Below, in pieces: positions 53,373 through 63,516 of a stretch of DNA of 64,000 nucleotides. This DNA is from Rhizobium rosettiformans (lineage in GTDB: Bacteria > Pseudomonadota > Alphaproteobacteria > Rhizobiales > Rhizobiaceae). A program made the position numbers and the translations under genes. The notes beneath the pieces are model-generated. The model saw only the letters and a list, made by a program, of their open reading frames with translations, did not search any database and was not told the DNA's origin. The stretch's first letter is position 1; each line of letters opens with the position of its first letter. The stretch lies in NCBI RefSeq assembly GCF_016806065.1, contig NZ_CP032405.1, positions 914,501 to 978,500 of the forward strand, in the 5' to 3' direction.

Positions 53373-56251
53373 TCCGCCGCTTCCAGCTTGCCGACGATCC
53401 GCCGCGACTGACGCGACAGTTCTTCATACTCTTCCTGCCATTCGGTAGGGCCGTTCGACGGCGAGACCTGTACGGCGGTCACCTTGTATTCCGGGCAATT
53501 GGTGGCCCAGTCGGAGAAGTCGGTGGTGATGACATTCGCCTGCGTATTCGGATGGTGGAAGGTCGTATAGACCACGCCCGGCGCGACGCGATCGGTAATC
53601 AAGGCGCGAAGCGTCGTATCGCCGGAACGGCTGGCAAGCTTGATCCAGTCGCCATCCTTGACGCCGCGCTGTTCTGCATCGTGCGGATGGATCTCCAGCC
53701 GGTCTTCCTCATGCCAGACGACATTGTCGGTACGCCGCGTCTGCGCCCCGACATTGTACTGGGAAAGGATGCGACCTGTCGTCAACAGCAGCGGGAAACG
53801 CGGTCCGGTGCGCTCGTCCGTCGCGACGTATTCGGTGCGGATGAACTTTCCCTTGCCGCGCACGAAGCCGTCGACATGCATGATCGGCGATCCCACAGGG
53901 AACTTCTCGTTGCAGGGCCACTGCACCGAACCCATCTCTTCCAGATAGTCGTAGGAGACGCCGGCAAAGCTCGGGGTCGTCGCCGCGATCTCGTCCATGA
54001 TCTGCGACGGATGGGTGTAGTTCCAGGCAAGACCCATGGCTTGGGCGAGCTTCTGGGTCACTTCCCAATCCGCATAGCCGTTCTTCGGGCTCATCACCTT
54101 GCGCACGCGGTTGATACGGCGCTCGGCATTGGTGAAGGTCCCGTCCTTTTCGAGGAAGGTCGAACCCGGCAGGAAGACATGCGCGTAGTTTGCCGTCTCG
54201 TTGAGGAAGAGGTCGTGGACCACGACGCATTCCATGGCAGCGAGTCCCGCCGAGACATGCTTGGTATCGGGATCGGACTGCAGGATGTCCTCGCCCTGGA
54301 TATAGATCCCCTTGAAGGAGCCATCGACGGCAGCGTCCAGCATGTTGGGGATGCGCAGGCCAGGCTCGTTGCTGAGCTCGACACCCCAGAGTTTTTCGAA
54401 GGTCTCGCGAGTCGCATCGTCGGAGACGTGGCGGTAACCCGGAAGCTCATGCGGGAAGGAACCCATGTCGCAGGAACCCTGGACATTGTTCTGGCCGCGC
54501 AGCGGATTCACGCCAACGCCGGGGCGGCCGATATTGCCGGTGACCATGGCGAGATTGGCGATCGCCATAACCGTGGTGGAGCCCTGGCTGTGTTCCGTGA
54601 CGCCGAGGCCGTAATAGATGGCGCCATTGCCGCCGGTGGCAAACAGGCGGGCGGCACCACGGAGTTCGGCAGCAGGCACGCCGGTGAACTTCTCGGTTTC
54701 CTCCGGCGAATGTTGCGGCTCGGAGACGAAACCGGCCCAATCCTCAAACTCCGACCAGTCGCAACGCTCGCGGATGAAGCGCTCATCGAACAGGCCTTCG
54801 GTGACGATGACATGGGCCAGTGCCGTCAAGACGGCGACATTGGTGCCAGGCTTCAGCGGCAGATGGTGGGCCGCTTCCACATGCGGGGTGCGCACAAGAT
54901 CGATGCGGCGCGGGTCAATCACGATCAGCTTGGCGCCCTGGCGCAGCCGCTTCTTCAGCCGCGAGCCGAAGACGGGATGGCCATCGGTCGGGTTGGCGCC
55001 AATGACGACCACGACATCGGAATGCTCGACCGAATCGAAATTCTGCGTACCGGCAGAGGTGCCGAAAGCCTGGCCTAGGCCGTAACCGGTCGGCGAATGG
55101 CAGACGCGGGCGCAGGTGTCGACATTGTTGTTGCCGAAGCCGGCGCGGATCAGCTTCTGGACCAGATAGGTCTCTTCATTCGTGCAGCGCGACGAGGTGA
55201 TGCCGCCGATGGCTTCCCGGCCATACTGATACTGGATCCGCTTGAACTCGGAGGCGACGTGCGCATAGGCCTCTTCCCAGGTCACTTCGCGCCAGGGGTC
55301 GGTGATCTTCTCGCGGATCATCGGGTTGAGGATGCGGTCCTTGTGGCTGGCATAGCCATAGGCGAAGCGGCCCTTGACGCAGGAATGGCCGCGATTGGCC
55401 TGGCCATCCTTCCACGGCACCATGCGCACCAGCTCTTCGCCGCGCATCTCCGCCTTGAACGAACAGCCGACGCCGCAATAGGCGCAGGTGGTGACGGCGG
55501 AATGCTCCGGCTGACCAATGGCGATGACGGACTTCTCCGTCAGCGTCGCGGTCGGGCAGGCCTGCACGCAGGCACCGCAGGAGACACAATCCGACGAGAG
55601 GAAGGCTTCATGCGCGCCGGGTGACACGCGGCTGTCAAAGCCACGGCCCTCGATGGTCAGCGCAAAGGTGCCCTGCACCTCTTCGCAGGCGCGGACGCAA
55701 CGCGAACAGACGATGCATTTCGACGGATCGTAGGTGAAATAGGGATTGCTCTCGTCCTTCGGCATCCACTGGGCATTGATACCACCTTCATTGGAGCGCG
55801 CCTTGACGTGGTTCTCGCCCTCGTAGCCGTAGCGCACATCACGCAGGCCGACAGCCCCGGCCATGTCCTGCAGCTCGCAGTCGCCATTGGCCGCACAGGT
55901 GAGGCAATCGAGCGGATGGTCGGAGATATAGAGCTCCATCACGCCCTTGCGGATGGCCTTCAACCGCTCCGTCTGGGTGTGAACGACGATCCCGGGTGCG
56001 ACCGGCGTCGTGCAGGAGGCGGGCGTGCCATTGCGGCCTTCCACCTCGATCAGACAGAGACGGCAGGAACCGAAGGCATCGACCATGTCGGTGGCGCAGA
56101 GCTTCGGCACCTGGATGCCGGCCTCCATCGAGGCGCGCATGATCGAGGTGCCCTCGGGAACCGTGATGTCTCGGCCGTCGATGGTGAGTGTCACCATCTT
56201 CTCGGAGCGTGAGGCGGGCGTGCCGTAGTCGATTTCATGGATAAGAGACAT
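53369..56251 (-). CDS. fdsA: NAD-dependent formate dehydrogenase alpha subunit (Mo)
   Basis: Catalytic subunit of about 960 residues. The order is an N-terminal [2Fe-2S] ferredoxin domain (CATDMVDAFGSCRLC), a His-Cys3 cluster region (HPLDCLTCAANGDCEL), two [4Fe-4S] clusters (CIVCSRCVRAC and CVSCGACVQAC), a further cluster at CAYCGVGC, then the bis-MGD domain. The active-site ligand is cysteine in ARVCHSPTGYG, not selenocysteine. It ends with a molydopterin-dinucleotide-binding domain. ATG 56251 has GGTGAG upstream. Preceded by fdsB after a 151-base repeat-bearing gap. Confidence 0.95.
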   Translation of the reverse strand: MSLIHEIDYGTPASRSEKMVTLTIDGRDITVPEGTSIMRASMEAGIQVPKLCATDMVDAFGSCRLCLIEVEGRNGTPASCTTPVAPGIVVHTQTERLKAIRKGVMELYISDHPLDCLTCAANGDCELQDMAGAVGLRDVRYGYEGENHVKARSNEGGINAQWMPKDESNPYFTYDPSKCIVCSRCVRACEEVQGTFALTIEGRGFDSRVSPGAHEAFLSSDCVSCGACVQACPTATLTEKSVIAIGQPEHSAVTTCAYCGVGCSFKAEMRGEELVRMVPWKDGQANRGHSCVKGRFAYGYASHKDRILNPMIREKITDPWREVTWEEAYAHVASEFKRIQYQYGREAIGGITSSRCTNEETYLVQKLIRAGFGNNNVDTCARVCHSPTGYGLGQAFGTSAGTQNFDSVEHSDVVVVIGANPTDGHPVFGSRLKKRLRQGAKLIVIDPRRIDLVRTPHVEAAHHLPLKPGTNVAVLTALAHVIVTEGLFDERFIRERCDWSEFEDWAGFVSEPQHSPEETEKFTGVPAAELRGAARLFATGGNGAIYYGLGVTEHSQGSTTVMAIANLAMVTGNIGRPGVGVNPLRGQNNVQGSCDMGSFPHELPGYRHVSDDATRETFEKLWGVELSNEPGLRIPNMLDAAVDGSFKGIYIQGEDILQSDPDTKHVSAGLAAMECVVVHDLFLNETANYAHVFLPGSTFLEKDGTFTNAERRINRVRKVMSPKNGYADWEVTQKLAQAMGLAWNYTHPSQIMDEIAATTPSFAGVSYDYLEEMGSVQWPCNEKFPVGSPIMHVDGFVRGKGKFIRTEYVATDERTGPRFPLLLTTGRILSQYNVGAQTRRTDNVVWHEEDRLEIHPHDAEQRGVKDGDWIKLASRSGDTTLRALITDRVAPGVVYTTFHHPNTQANVITTDFSDWATNCPEYKVTAVQVSPSNGPTEWQEEYEELSRQSRRIVGKLEAAE

Positions 56252-56269
56252 GCCGCTCACCTTTCCGCC

Positions 56270-56386
56270 GTCATCCTCGGGTTTTTCCCGAGGATCTGCT
56301 GCGTCTGAACTTCGGGAGCCGGTTCAGCAATGAACGTCACCCGCATGACAAAGTCGGTAGATCCTCGGGACAAGCCCGAGGATGAC
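56270..56386. repeat. Pair of REP-like palindromes between fdsB and fdsA
   Basis: GTCATCCTCGGG-TTTTT-CCC then GAGGATCT (56270-56297) and its near-inverted copy AGATCCTCGGG-ACAAG-CCC then GAGGATGAC (56359-56386) flank 61 bases. Each unit is itself a hairpin. I recognise this sequence type as an interspersed palindromic element of alphaproteobacteria. Confidence 0.72.
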
Positions 56387-56402
56387 GAAAGACAACCGTC
56401 GC

Positions 56403-57959
56403 TCATTCCGCAGCCTCCCGAACCGGGGCCGGCACAAAATCTTCCGGAAAATGCGTCATGGCGCTCACGACCGGATACGGCGTGAATCCCCCCAGCGCAC
56501 AGAGCGAGCCGAACTTCATGGTGTTGCAGAGATCCTCCAGCAGCACCTTGTTCTTCTCTGGCTCGATGCCCCGAGCAATCTTGTCGACCGTCTCCACACC
56601 ACGGGTGGAGCCGATGCGACAGGGCGTGCACTTGCCGCAGCTTTCGACCGCACAGAACTCCATGGCGAAACGCGCCTGTTTCAGCATGTCAGCCGTGTCG
56701 TCGAAGACCACGACGCCGGCATGGCCGATCAGGCCACCGGCAGCGGTAAACGCCTCGTAGTCGAAGATCGTATCGAACAGCGACGGCGGGAAGTAGGCAC
56801 CGAGTGGTCCACCGACCTGCACGGCCTTGACCGGACGCCCCGAGATCGTGCCGCCACCGATCTCGTTGATCAGCTGGCCGAGCGGCAAGCCGAAGGCGGT
56901 CTCGTAGAGGCCGCCATGCTTGAGATTGCCGGCAAGCTGGATCGGGATCGTGCCATGCGAACGACCAACGCCGAAATCGCGGTAGAACGCAGCACCCCGA
57001 TCCATGATCACGGGGATCGAGGCAAGCGACATCACGTTGTTGACGACGGTCGGCTTGCCGAACAGGCCCTGCAGCGCTGGCAGCGGCGGCTTGGCGCGCA
57101 CCACGCCGCGCTTGCCTTCGAGGCTGTTCAGCAGAGAGGTCTCTTCGCCGCAGACATAGGCGCCGGCGCCCATGCGCACTTCCATGTCGAAGGCATAAGC
57201 CGAACCCATGACGGATGCGCCGAGGATACCCTCGCGCCGCGCGATCTGGATCGCCTCTTCCATCATGGCGATGGCATGCGGATATTCGGAGCGGGTATAG
57301 ACATAGCCCTTGGTGGCGCCCACCGCGATGCCGGCAATCGCCATGCCTTCGATCAGCACGAAGGGATCACCCTCCATGATCATCCGGTCGGCAAAGGTGC
57401 CGCTGTCGCCCTCGTCTGCATTACAGACGATGTATTTCTGGTCGGCCTTCGCGTCCGCAACCGTCTTCCACTTGATGCCGGTCGGGAAGCCGGCACCGCC
57501 ACGACCGCGCAAGCCGCTGTCGGTGACCTGTTTGACGATCTCGGCCGGCGCCATGGCAATCGCATTGGCGAGACCCTTGAGGCCCTGATAGTGGCGGTAG
57601 TCATCAAGCGACAGTGGATCGGTGACGCCACAGCGGGCGAAGGTCAGCCGCGTCTGCCCCTTGAGGAAGGGGATGTCGTGGGTGAGGCCATGGCCGAGCG
57701 GATGGTCGCCCCCATGAAGGAAACCGGCATCGAACAGGGATGGCACATCCGAAGCCTTGACTGGACCATAGGCGACACGGCCCTTGTCTGTGCGGACCTC
57801 GACCAGCACTTCTAGCCACAGCATGCCGCGTGAGCCATTGCGGACGATGTTGACATCCTGGCCGCGCGCCCTGGCTTCGTGCTCGATGGCAGCCGCCACC
57901 TTGTCGGCACCGACGGCAAGCGCTGCGGCATCGCGAGGGACGAAAACGGTAACGCTCAT
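56403..57959 (-). CDS. fdsB: NAD-dependent formate dehydrogenase beta subunit
   Basis: A 518-residue NuoF-like diaphorase subunit that takes electrons to NAD. An N-terminal thioredoxin-like domain of about 130 residues is followed by the FMN/NAD domain with GLRGRGGAGFPTGIKW and CNADEGDSGTFADR, and the C-terminal [4Fe-4S] site ESCGKCTPCRIG. It overlaps fdsG by four bases. The operon order G-B-A-fdhD-D is the standard fds order. Confidence 0.95.
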   Translation of the reverse strand: MSVTVFVPRDAAALAVGADKVAAAIEHEARARGQDVNIVRNGSRGMLWLEVLVEVRTDKGRVAYGPVKASDVPSLFDAGFLHGGDHPLGHGLTHDIPFLKGQTRLTFARCGVTDPLSLDDYRHYQGLKGLANAIAMAPAEIVKQVTDSGLRGRGGAGFPTGIKWKTVADAKADQKYIVCNADEGDSGTFADRMIMEGDPFVLIEGMAIAGIAVGATKGYVYTRSEYPHAIAMMEEAIQIARREGILGASVMGSAYAFDMEVRMGAGAYVCGEETSLLNSLEGKRGVVRAKPPLPALQGLFGKPTVVNNVMSLASIPVIMDRGAAFYRDFGVGRSHGTIPIQLAGNLKHGGLYETAFGLPLGQLINEIGGGTISGRPVKAVQVGGPLGAYFPPSLFDTIFDYEAFTAAGGLIGHAGVVVFDDTADMLKQARFAMEFCAVESCGKCTPCRIGSTRGVETVDKIARGIEPEKNKVLLEDLCNTMKFGSLCALGGFTPYPVVSAMTHFPEDFVPAPVREAAE

Positions 57960-58435
57960 GAGCGCACCTCCGCCAGAATGTCGCTAAGACAGTGCTCGTC
58001 GAGCCGGGCGTGCAGCTCACCATCGAGCATGGCGGCTGGCGCCTGGGCGCAGAGGCCGAGACAGAAGACGGGTTCGAGGGTGACAGCACCATCCGCCGTC
58101 GTCTCGTGCCAGTCGATGCCGAGCTTGGCCTTGATCTTGTCCGCAAGAGGCTCGCAGCCCATCGACTGGCAAGCCTCGGCGCGACAGAGCTTCAGCACAT
58201 GCCGTCCGGCCGGCTGGGCGCGGAAGTCGTGGTAGAAGGTGATGACGCCATGCACCTCGGCGCGCGACAGGTTCAGCGCGCTGGCGATGATCTGCTTTGC
58301 GATCTCAGGGATATAGCCGAATTCCTCCTGCAGACGGTGCAGGATCGGCAGCATCGGCCCCTCCAGATGCTGCAACTCGGCGATCACGGCCGATATGCGG
58401 GCGGAGACGTCGTCCGCAGCCACACGAATATTCAT
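57956..58435 (-). CDS. fdsG: NAD-dependent formate dehydrogenase gamma subunit
   Basis: A 159-residue NuoE-like subunit with a thioredoxin-fold [2Fe-2S] domain; cysteine ligands are visible in LCRAEACQSMG and FCLGLCAQAPAAM. First gene of the fds operon, with 66 bases to the LysR gene upstream. A palindrome inside the 3' end of that LysR gene, about 100 bases upstream, may be the operon's operator. Confidence 0.93.
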   Translation of the reverse strand: MNIRVAADDVSARISAVIAELQHLEGPMLPILHRLQEEFGYIPEIAKQIIASALNLSRAEVHGVITFYHDFRAQPAGRHVLKLCRAEACQSMGCEPLADKIKAKLGIDWHETTADGAVTLEPVFCLGLCAQAPAAMLDGELHARLDEHCLSDILAEVRS

Positions 58436-58501
58436 CGAAATCCTCCTCGCCCGCCGAGCTCTGACAGGTTCGTCTATCGGAAGATGATGATGGGTCTGAT
58501 G

Positions 58502-59440
58502 TCAGGAGGTCAATACGGCGCTTCCGTCGCTCGATAGAAGATTTCTATCGAAGGCATGCGAGGCCGCCAGCAAGCGTGCCTCATGCAACAGGCCGGAGAC
58601 GAGCGGGGTGAAGGGTTCGCGATGGGTGGCGACCAGTCCCACCAGATGCTCGGCGTCCGGGGAAGTGATCGGGATCATCCGGATCTCCTCGCCGAAGCCA
58701 AAGGATTCAGCCACGTTTCTCGGCATGATCGAGGCCCATTTGCCGGTGCGGATATGGGAGAAAAGCACGATCATCGAATTGGATTCGAGTGTCGGCATGG
58801 GCGACACGCCCGCCTCAGTCATGTGCTGGTTTATGATCCGGCGGTTCTGCATGTCGGCAGTCAGAAGACAGAGCCTGAGATCGGCAACCTCGCTCCAGGT
58901 GACGCTGTCGCGATCGGCAAGCGGGGTACCGACACCGGTGATCAGGTGGTAGCGCTCGGAATAGAGCGGCACGCTTGTCACCCGCCCGAGCGGCTCGTTG
59001 TCGAGATAGGTGATGCCGGCGTCGATCTCGAGATTCTCAAGTAGGCTCAACACCTGCAGCGAGGTGCGCGACACGACGGAAAAAGTGACGTCCGGATGCC
59101 GGGCCTGGAAGGGTTCGGTGAGCTTCTGCACCATGGCAAGCGCGGTGGGAATGACCGCGAGCCGGATATGCCCCGCAAGACCGCGCCGGGCAGCGCGCAT
59201 TTCTTCGCGCATGGTGCGTGTATCGCCAACGATCCGCCGCGCCCATTCGAGCACCCGCTGGCCTTCCGGGGTGAGACCGAGAAAGCGCGAACCGCGCTGC
59301 ACCAGCATGACGCCCAGCTGCTCCTCGAGCTGTCGGATGCCGGCCGACAGCGTCGGCTGCGTCACACCGCATTCCTCGGCTGCGCGACCGAAATGCTGCT
59401 GGCGGGCGAGCGCGATGAAGAATTCCAGCTTGTCGATCAT
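58502..59440 (-). CDS. LysR family regulator, probable activator of the fds operon
   Basis: A 312-residue LysR-type regulator. The N-terminal HTH reads MIDKLEFFIALARQQHFGRA, then AAEECGVTQPTLSAGIRQLE, followed by a periplasmic-binding-like effector domain. It sits upstream of fdsG on the same strand, as FdsR does in some proteobacteria, so I infer it controls formate dehydrogenase, with formate or a related acid as the likely cue. Its own 3' end encodes the palindrome TCGATAGAA-N3-TTCTATCGA. Confidence 0.88.
   Translation of the reverse strand: MIDKLEFFIALARQQHFGRAAEECGVTQPTLSAGIRQLEEQLGVMLVQRGSRFLGLTPEGQRVLEWARRIVGDTRTMREEMRAARRGLAGHIRLAVIPTALAMVQKLTEPFQARHPDVTFSVVSRTSLQVLSLLENLEIDAGITYLDNEPLGRVTSVPLYSERYHLITGVGTPLADRDSVTWSEVADLRLCLLTADMQNRRIINQHMTEAGVSPMPTLESNSMIVLFSHIRTGKWASIMPRNVAESFGFGEEIRMIPITSPDAEHLVGLVATHREPFTPLVSGLLHEARLLAASHAFDRNLLSSDGSAVLTS
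58531..58551 (-). promoter_or_regulatory. Palindromic LysR-type operator inside the lysR 3' end
   Basis: TCGATAGAA (58531-58539), GAT, TTCTATCGA (58543-58551): a perfect 9+9 inverted repeat containing ATAG-N7-CTAT and the LysR T-N11-A geometry. It lies 96-116 bases upstream of the fdsG start. A related CTATCGGAAGAT half-site occurs at about 58476. Confidence 0.65.
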
Positions 59441-59467
59441 GCCCCGCCCTTCGATGCCCTATCGGGC

Positions 59468-59902
59468 TTACGCCTCGGTGAGCGCCGCCGCCTGACTGAG
59501 CGTGACAGGTGTCGGGCCGCAATACATCTTGTAGAGCACGGAGATCAGTTCGGCGAGTTGTGGATCGGCGATCCGATAGTAGATCTGCCGTCCTTCGCGG
59601 CGGGTCTGGACAACCTTGTCGCCTCTGAGCCGCGCGAGCTGCTGCGAAACGACGGCCTGCTGGATTCCGAGGAACTGTTCGATTTCGGTGACCGTCTTCT
59701 CGCCCTGGCAGAGCATGCAAAGCATCAACAGACGCGTCTCGTGCGATAGCGCCTTTAAAAGCCCGCTTGCGGCGCGCGCCTTCAGCAGGAAATCATCGAG
59801 AGCCTCAGGGGTGAGTGGCGGCATTTCGTCCATCAAGTGATCCAGAAATCGGAGCGCAGTATCTGATCGTCGCGGCGCTTCTGCGCCTGCATATCCCGCC
59901 AT
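59468..59902 (-). CDS. ArsR family regulator with BigR/SqrR-like cysteine pair
   Basis: A 144-residue winged-helix ArsR/SmtB regulator (core about residues 38-130: LLKALSHETRLLML, then TEIEQFLGIQQAVVSQQLAR). Cys62 or Cys65 and Cys128 lie on the helices; the Cys62-Cys128 distance of 66 equals that of the persulfide sensors BigR (Cys42/108) and SqrR (Cys41/107). It may therefore sense reactive sulfur rather than metal. A TATAGG-N8-CCTATA palindrome lies just upstream. It is 17 bases downstream of ldh. The ATG at 59902 could be replaced by ATG 59833. Confidence 0.82.
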   Translation of the reverse strand: MAGYAGAEAPRRSDTALRFLDHLMDEMPPLTPEALDDFLLKARAASGLLKALSHETRLLMLCMLCQGEKTVTEIEQFLGIQQAVVSQQLARLRGDKVVQTRREGRQIYYRIADPQLAELISVLYKMYCGPTPVTLSQAAALTEA

Positions 59903-59904
59903 TA

Positions 59905-60891
<987 letters not shown>

Positions 60892-60978
60892 TCATCGGTC
60901 ACCCGACACTTTCAATCAGCTATACCGGAAAGCATGACACATTCGCGTCAAAACTGCATGGCGCAGGTCTGTGGCCTC

Positions 60979-60989
60979 TGATTTAATCA
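60979..60989 (+). promoter_or_regulatory. Possible LysR autoregulatory site
   Basis: TGATTTAATCA is a perfect 11-base palindrome 31 bases upstream of the LysR start. It is short and AT-rich, so chance is possible. Confidence 0.35.
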
Positions 60990-61020
60990 TCAAAGGCTCA
61001 TCGGAGCATCACGAGGGATC

Positions 61021-61947
61021 ATGAGACGACTGCCGGCGCTATCCGCGATGAAGGTATTTGAGGTGGTCGGTCAGACCCGCAGCTTCACGCGTGCAGCGGA
61101 ATTGCTGAACCTTACCCAGAGCGCCGTCAGCCGTCAGGTGCGCAATCTCGAGGAACAGCTCGGCGAACCCCTTGTCATCCGCAGGCACCATCACCTGGAA
61201 CTGACGCCGTCCGGTACAGAACTGCTCGCCTCGCTGCAGCAGGCCTTCCACACGGTGGAGACGACGGTTCGCAACATCCGCGAGAAGAGCAATCCCCGCC
61301 GTCTCCGGATCAACGTGCCGCCGACCTTTGCCAAGCGCTGGCTGATGCCGCGGCTGATGAGCCTCAGAGCCTTCCTGCCCGACGTCGATCTGAGTATCAC
61401 CACGGATGTCGAGGACAATCTCTCCGAACGCGGCATGCTCGACTGCGCGATCCGTTTCGGCGACGGCGAATGGCCGAGCCTGCGCTCGGAACGTCTCTTC
61501 ACCGAACGCCATATCGCCGTCTGCGCCCCACACCTGATGGAAGGGATGCGGGATGGCGAAGCGATCGATCTCTCCCGCTTCACCTTCCTGCATGTGCTGG
61601 CCTCTGCCGACCAGCGGTATCTCACCTGGCAACGCTGGCTGGATGCAGCGGGCCTCACAGAGACCGACACGCAAGGCGGATTGGAATTCGACCTGCTGGA
61701 TCTCGTCATCGAAGCCGCCTGCAATGGTCTTGGTGTCGCCGTCGCCGATCGGTCTATGGTTGCACCGCTGATGCAGACGAGCGCACTCACCCAGGTCCTG
61801 GATGTGGAAGTGGAGGGGCACGAATCCTACTGGCTGGTGACACGCACCGACCGGGCGCTGTCTCCGCATGTCGAAGCGCTCAAATGCTGGCTGCGGCAAG
61901 AAATCACCGAAGGCTCGATTGCACAGCTCAAACAAGCGCACGCTTGA
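61021..61947 (+). CDS. LysR family transcriptional regulator (GcvA-like)
   Basis: A 308-residue regulator starting MRRLPALSAMKVFEVVGQTR with the GcvA-type HTH SFTRAAELLNLTQSAVSRQVRN in two parts, then the C-terminal effector domain typical of the GcvA/AmpR subgroup. It is immediately upstream of an aldehyde dehydrogenase and an enolase-superfamily enzyme on the same strand, so it probably regulates that catabolic unit. A hairpin lies between them. Confidence 0.87.
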   Translation: MRRLPALSAMKVFEVVGQTRSFTRAAELLNLTQSAVSRQVRNLEEQLGEPLVIRRHHHLELTPSGTELLASLQQAFHTVETTVRNIREKSNPRRLRINVPPTFAKRWLMPRLMSLRAFLPDVDLSITTDVEDNLSERGMLDCAIRFGDGEWPSLRSERLFTERHIAVCAPHLMEGMRDGEAIDLSRFTFLHVLASADQRYLTWQRWLDAAGLTETDTQGGLEFDLLDLVIEAACNGLGVAVADRSMVAPLMQTSALTQVLDVEVEGHESYWLVTRTDRALSPHVEALKCWLRQEITEGSIAQLKQAHA

Positions 61948-61968
61948 AGCATTCCTTTTTGGAATGCT
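61948..61968 (+). terminator. Hairpin after the GcvA-like gene
   Basis: AGCATTCC (61948-61955) pairs with GGAATGCT (61961-61968) around a TTTTT loop right after the stop codon. There is no T tract behind it, so termination would be partial. Confidence 0.45.
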
Positions 61969-62049
61969 CGACCCGACAATAAGTCGCTTGCGAAGCAGGA
62001 AGGGCAACTTCCTACTGCTGGCGAACTGACCTTAGTCGGAGTGCCTGCC

Positions 62050-63474
62050 ATGTCCACCTTCCACAACTTCATCGCCGGATCCTTTCGCGAGACCGGTTCC
62101 CGCCAGCCGATCGAGGTGAAGAACCCGGCGACCGGTCGGGTCTTTGCGTCAGTGACATCGGCGACAGAGGCTGATGTGATCGAGGCGGTGGACGCTGCTG
62201 CTATTGCCCAGAAGCCCTGGGGGCGTCTGCCCGCCATTGAGCGCGGCAATGCACTCCGCAGGCTCGCCGACGCCGTGGAGCGCCACCAGCAGAAGATTGG
62301 TGCAGCACTGGCTGAGGAATCCGGCAAGAGCCTCGAGGATGCCGTGGCCGAAACCGGTTACGGCGTGGAACTGATGCGCTACCACGCCGAATGGGCGCGC
62401 CGCGTCGAGGGCGAGGTGATCGAGAGCGATACGCCGGATGAAACCTTGATGCTGAAGCGGGCACCGATCGGCGTCGTCGCCTGCTTGATCCCCTTCAACT
62501 TCCCGATCTACACGCTGGTGCGCAAGATCGCCCCGGCCCTGATCACCGGCAATGCCGTGGTCGTCAGGCCCAGCAACAACACACCGAGCTCCGCATTTGT
62601 GTTTGCCGAAGCGATCCAGGAGGCAGATCTCCCTGCGGGTCTCGTCAGCATCATGACCATGAGCCATGAGGTGGCAGAAGTCATGTGCACCCGCCGCGAA
62701 GTCGGCATGATCACGCTGACCGGAAGCGTGGCTGCCGGCCAGGTGGTTCTCGACTATTGCAAGGCAAACATCGCCAAGCCCTCGCTGGAACTCGGCGGCA
62801 AGACACCTGTCATCGTCGAGCCGGATGCCGATCTCGATGTGGTGACGAAAAGCGTGCTTGCGGCCAAGACGGCCCATTGCGGCCAGGTCTGCACCTCCGT
62901 CGAGCGTCTTTACGTACATGCCTCCGTGCATGGCCCACTTCTCGCCAAGCTCAAGGATGCCTTCGAACGCCGCCATTATGGCGACCGCGCCGAGGATCCG
63001 ACACGCATGGGACCGCTGGCCAATGCCGCAGCCCGTCTCAGGGTTCATCACATGGTGGAACGTGCCAAGGCAGACGGCGCCGTCATCGAGACGGGCGGAT
63101 TCCTGCCTGCAGGCGACGGCTATTTCTATCCGCCGACCCTGCTCTCCGACTGCCGCCAGGACATGGAAATCGTCCAGGAAGAAGTCTTCGGCCCCGTACT
63201 CGCAGTCATTCCCTACACCGATTTCGACGAGGCATTGGACATGGCCAGCGACCACCAGTTCGGCCTCGCCTCCGTCGTCTTCACCGAAAACTACCGCAAG
63301 GTGATGAAGGCGGCGAACGAGATCGAGGCGGGTGAGCTCTACATCAACCGCTTTCCGGCCGATCCCTACCAGGGCTACCACGCCGGCTGGAAGCGCTCCG
63401 GTCTCGGCGGCGATGATGGCAAGCACGGCATGCTGGAGTTCACCCAGACCCGCCTTGTCATCCTCAAGCACTGA
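62050..63474 (+). CDS. Aldehyde dehydrogenase, lactaldehyde/glycolaldehyde type
   Basis: A 474-residue NAD(P)-dependent aldehyde dehydrogenase. The catalytic glutamate is in LELGGKTPVIV and the cysteine in HCGQVCTSVERLYV; the NAD-binding segment ITLTGSVAAGQVV and EEVFGPVLAV are typical. It resembles AldA-type enzymes that oxidise lactaldehyde or glycolaldehyde. ATG 62050 is preferred to the GTG nine bases earlier. The next gene is a sugar-acid dehydratase-like enzyme, suggesting sugar or sugar-acid breakdown. Confidence 0.87.
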   Translation: MSTFHNFIAGSFRETGSRQPIEVKNPATGRVFASVTSATEADVIEAVDAAAIAQKPWGRLPAIERGNALRRLADAVERHQQKIGAALAEESGKSLEDAVAETGYGVELMRYHAEWARRVEGEVIESDTPDETLMLKRAPIGVVACLIPFNFPIYTLVRKIAPALITGNAVVVRPSNNTPSSAFVFAEAIQEADLPAGLVSIMTMSHEVAEVMCTRREVGMITLTGSVAAGQVVLDYCKANIAKPSLELGGKTPVIVEPDADLDVVTKSVLAAKTAHCGQVCTSVERLYVHASVHGPLLAKLKDAFERRHYGDRAEDPTRMGPLANAAARLRVHHMVERAKADGAVIETGGFLPAGDGYFYPPTLLSDCRQDMEIVQEEVFGPVLAVIPYTDFDEALDMASDHQFGLASVVFTENYRKVMKAANEIEAGELYINRFPADPYQGYHAGWKRSGLGGDDGKHGMLEFTQTRLVILKH

Positions 63475-63516
63475 TCGCCGATTAGCCGGCTCAAGAATTC
63501 TTCATCGGGGGCATCT

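Noticed and set aside
53552..55078. A 508-codon open frame opposite fdsA
   Set aside because: Same explanation: it is a mirror of the fdsA reading frame with no independent motif or ribosome site.
53369..56251. Selenocysteine in formate dehydrogenase
   Set aside because: The catalytic position reads cysteine (ARVCHSP) and no in-frame UGA or SECIS-like hairpin is needed for a full-length protein.
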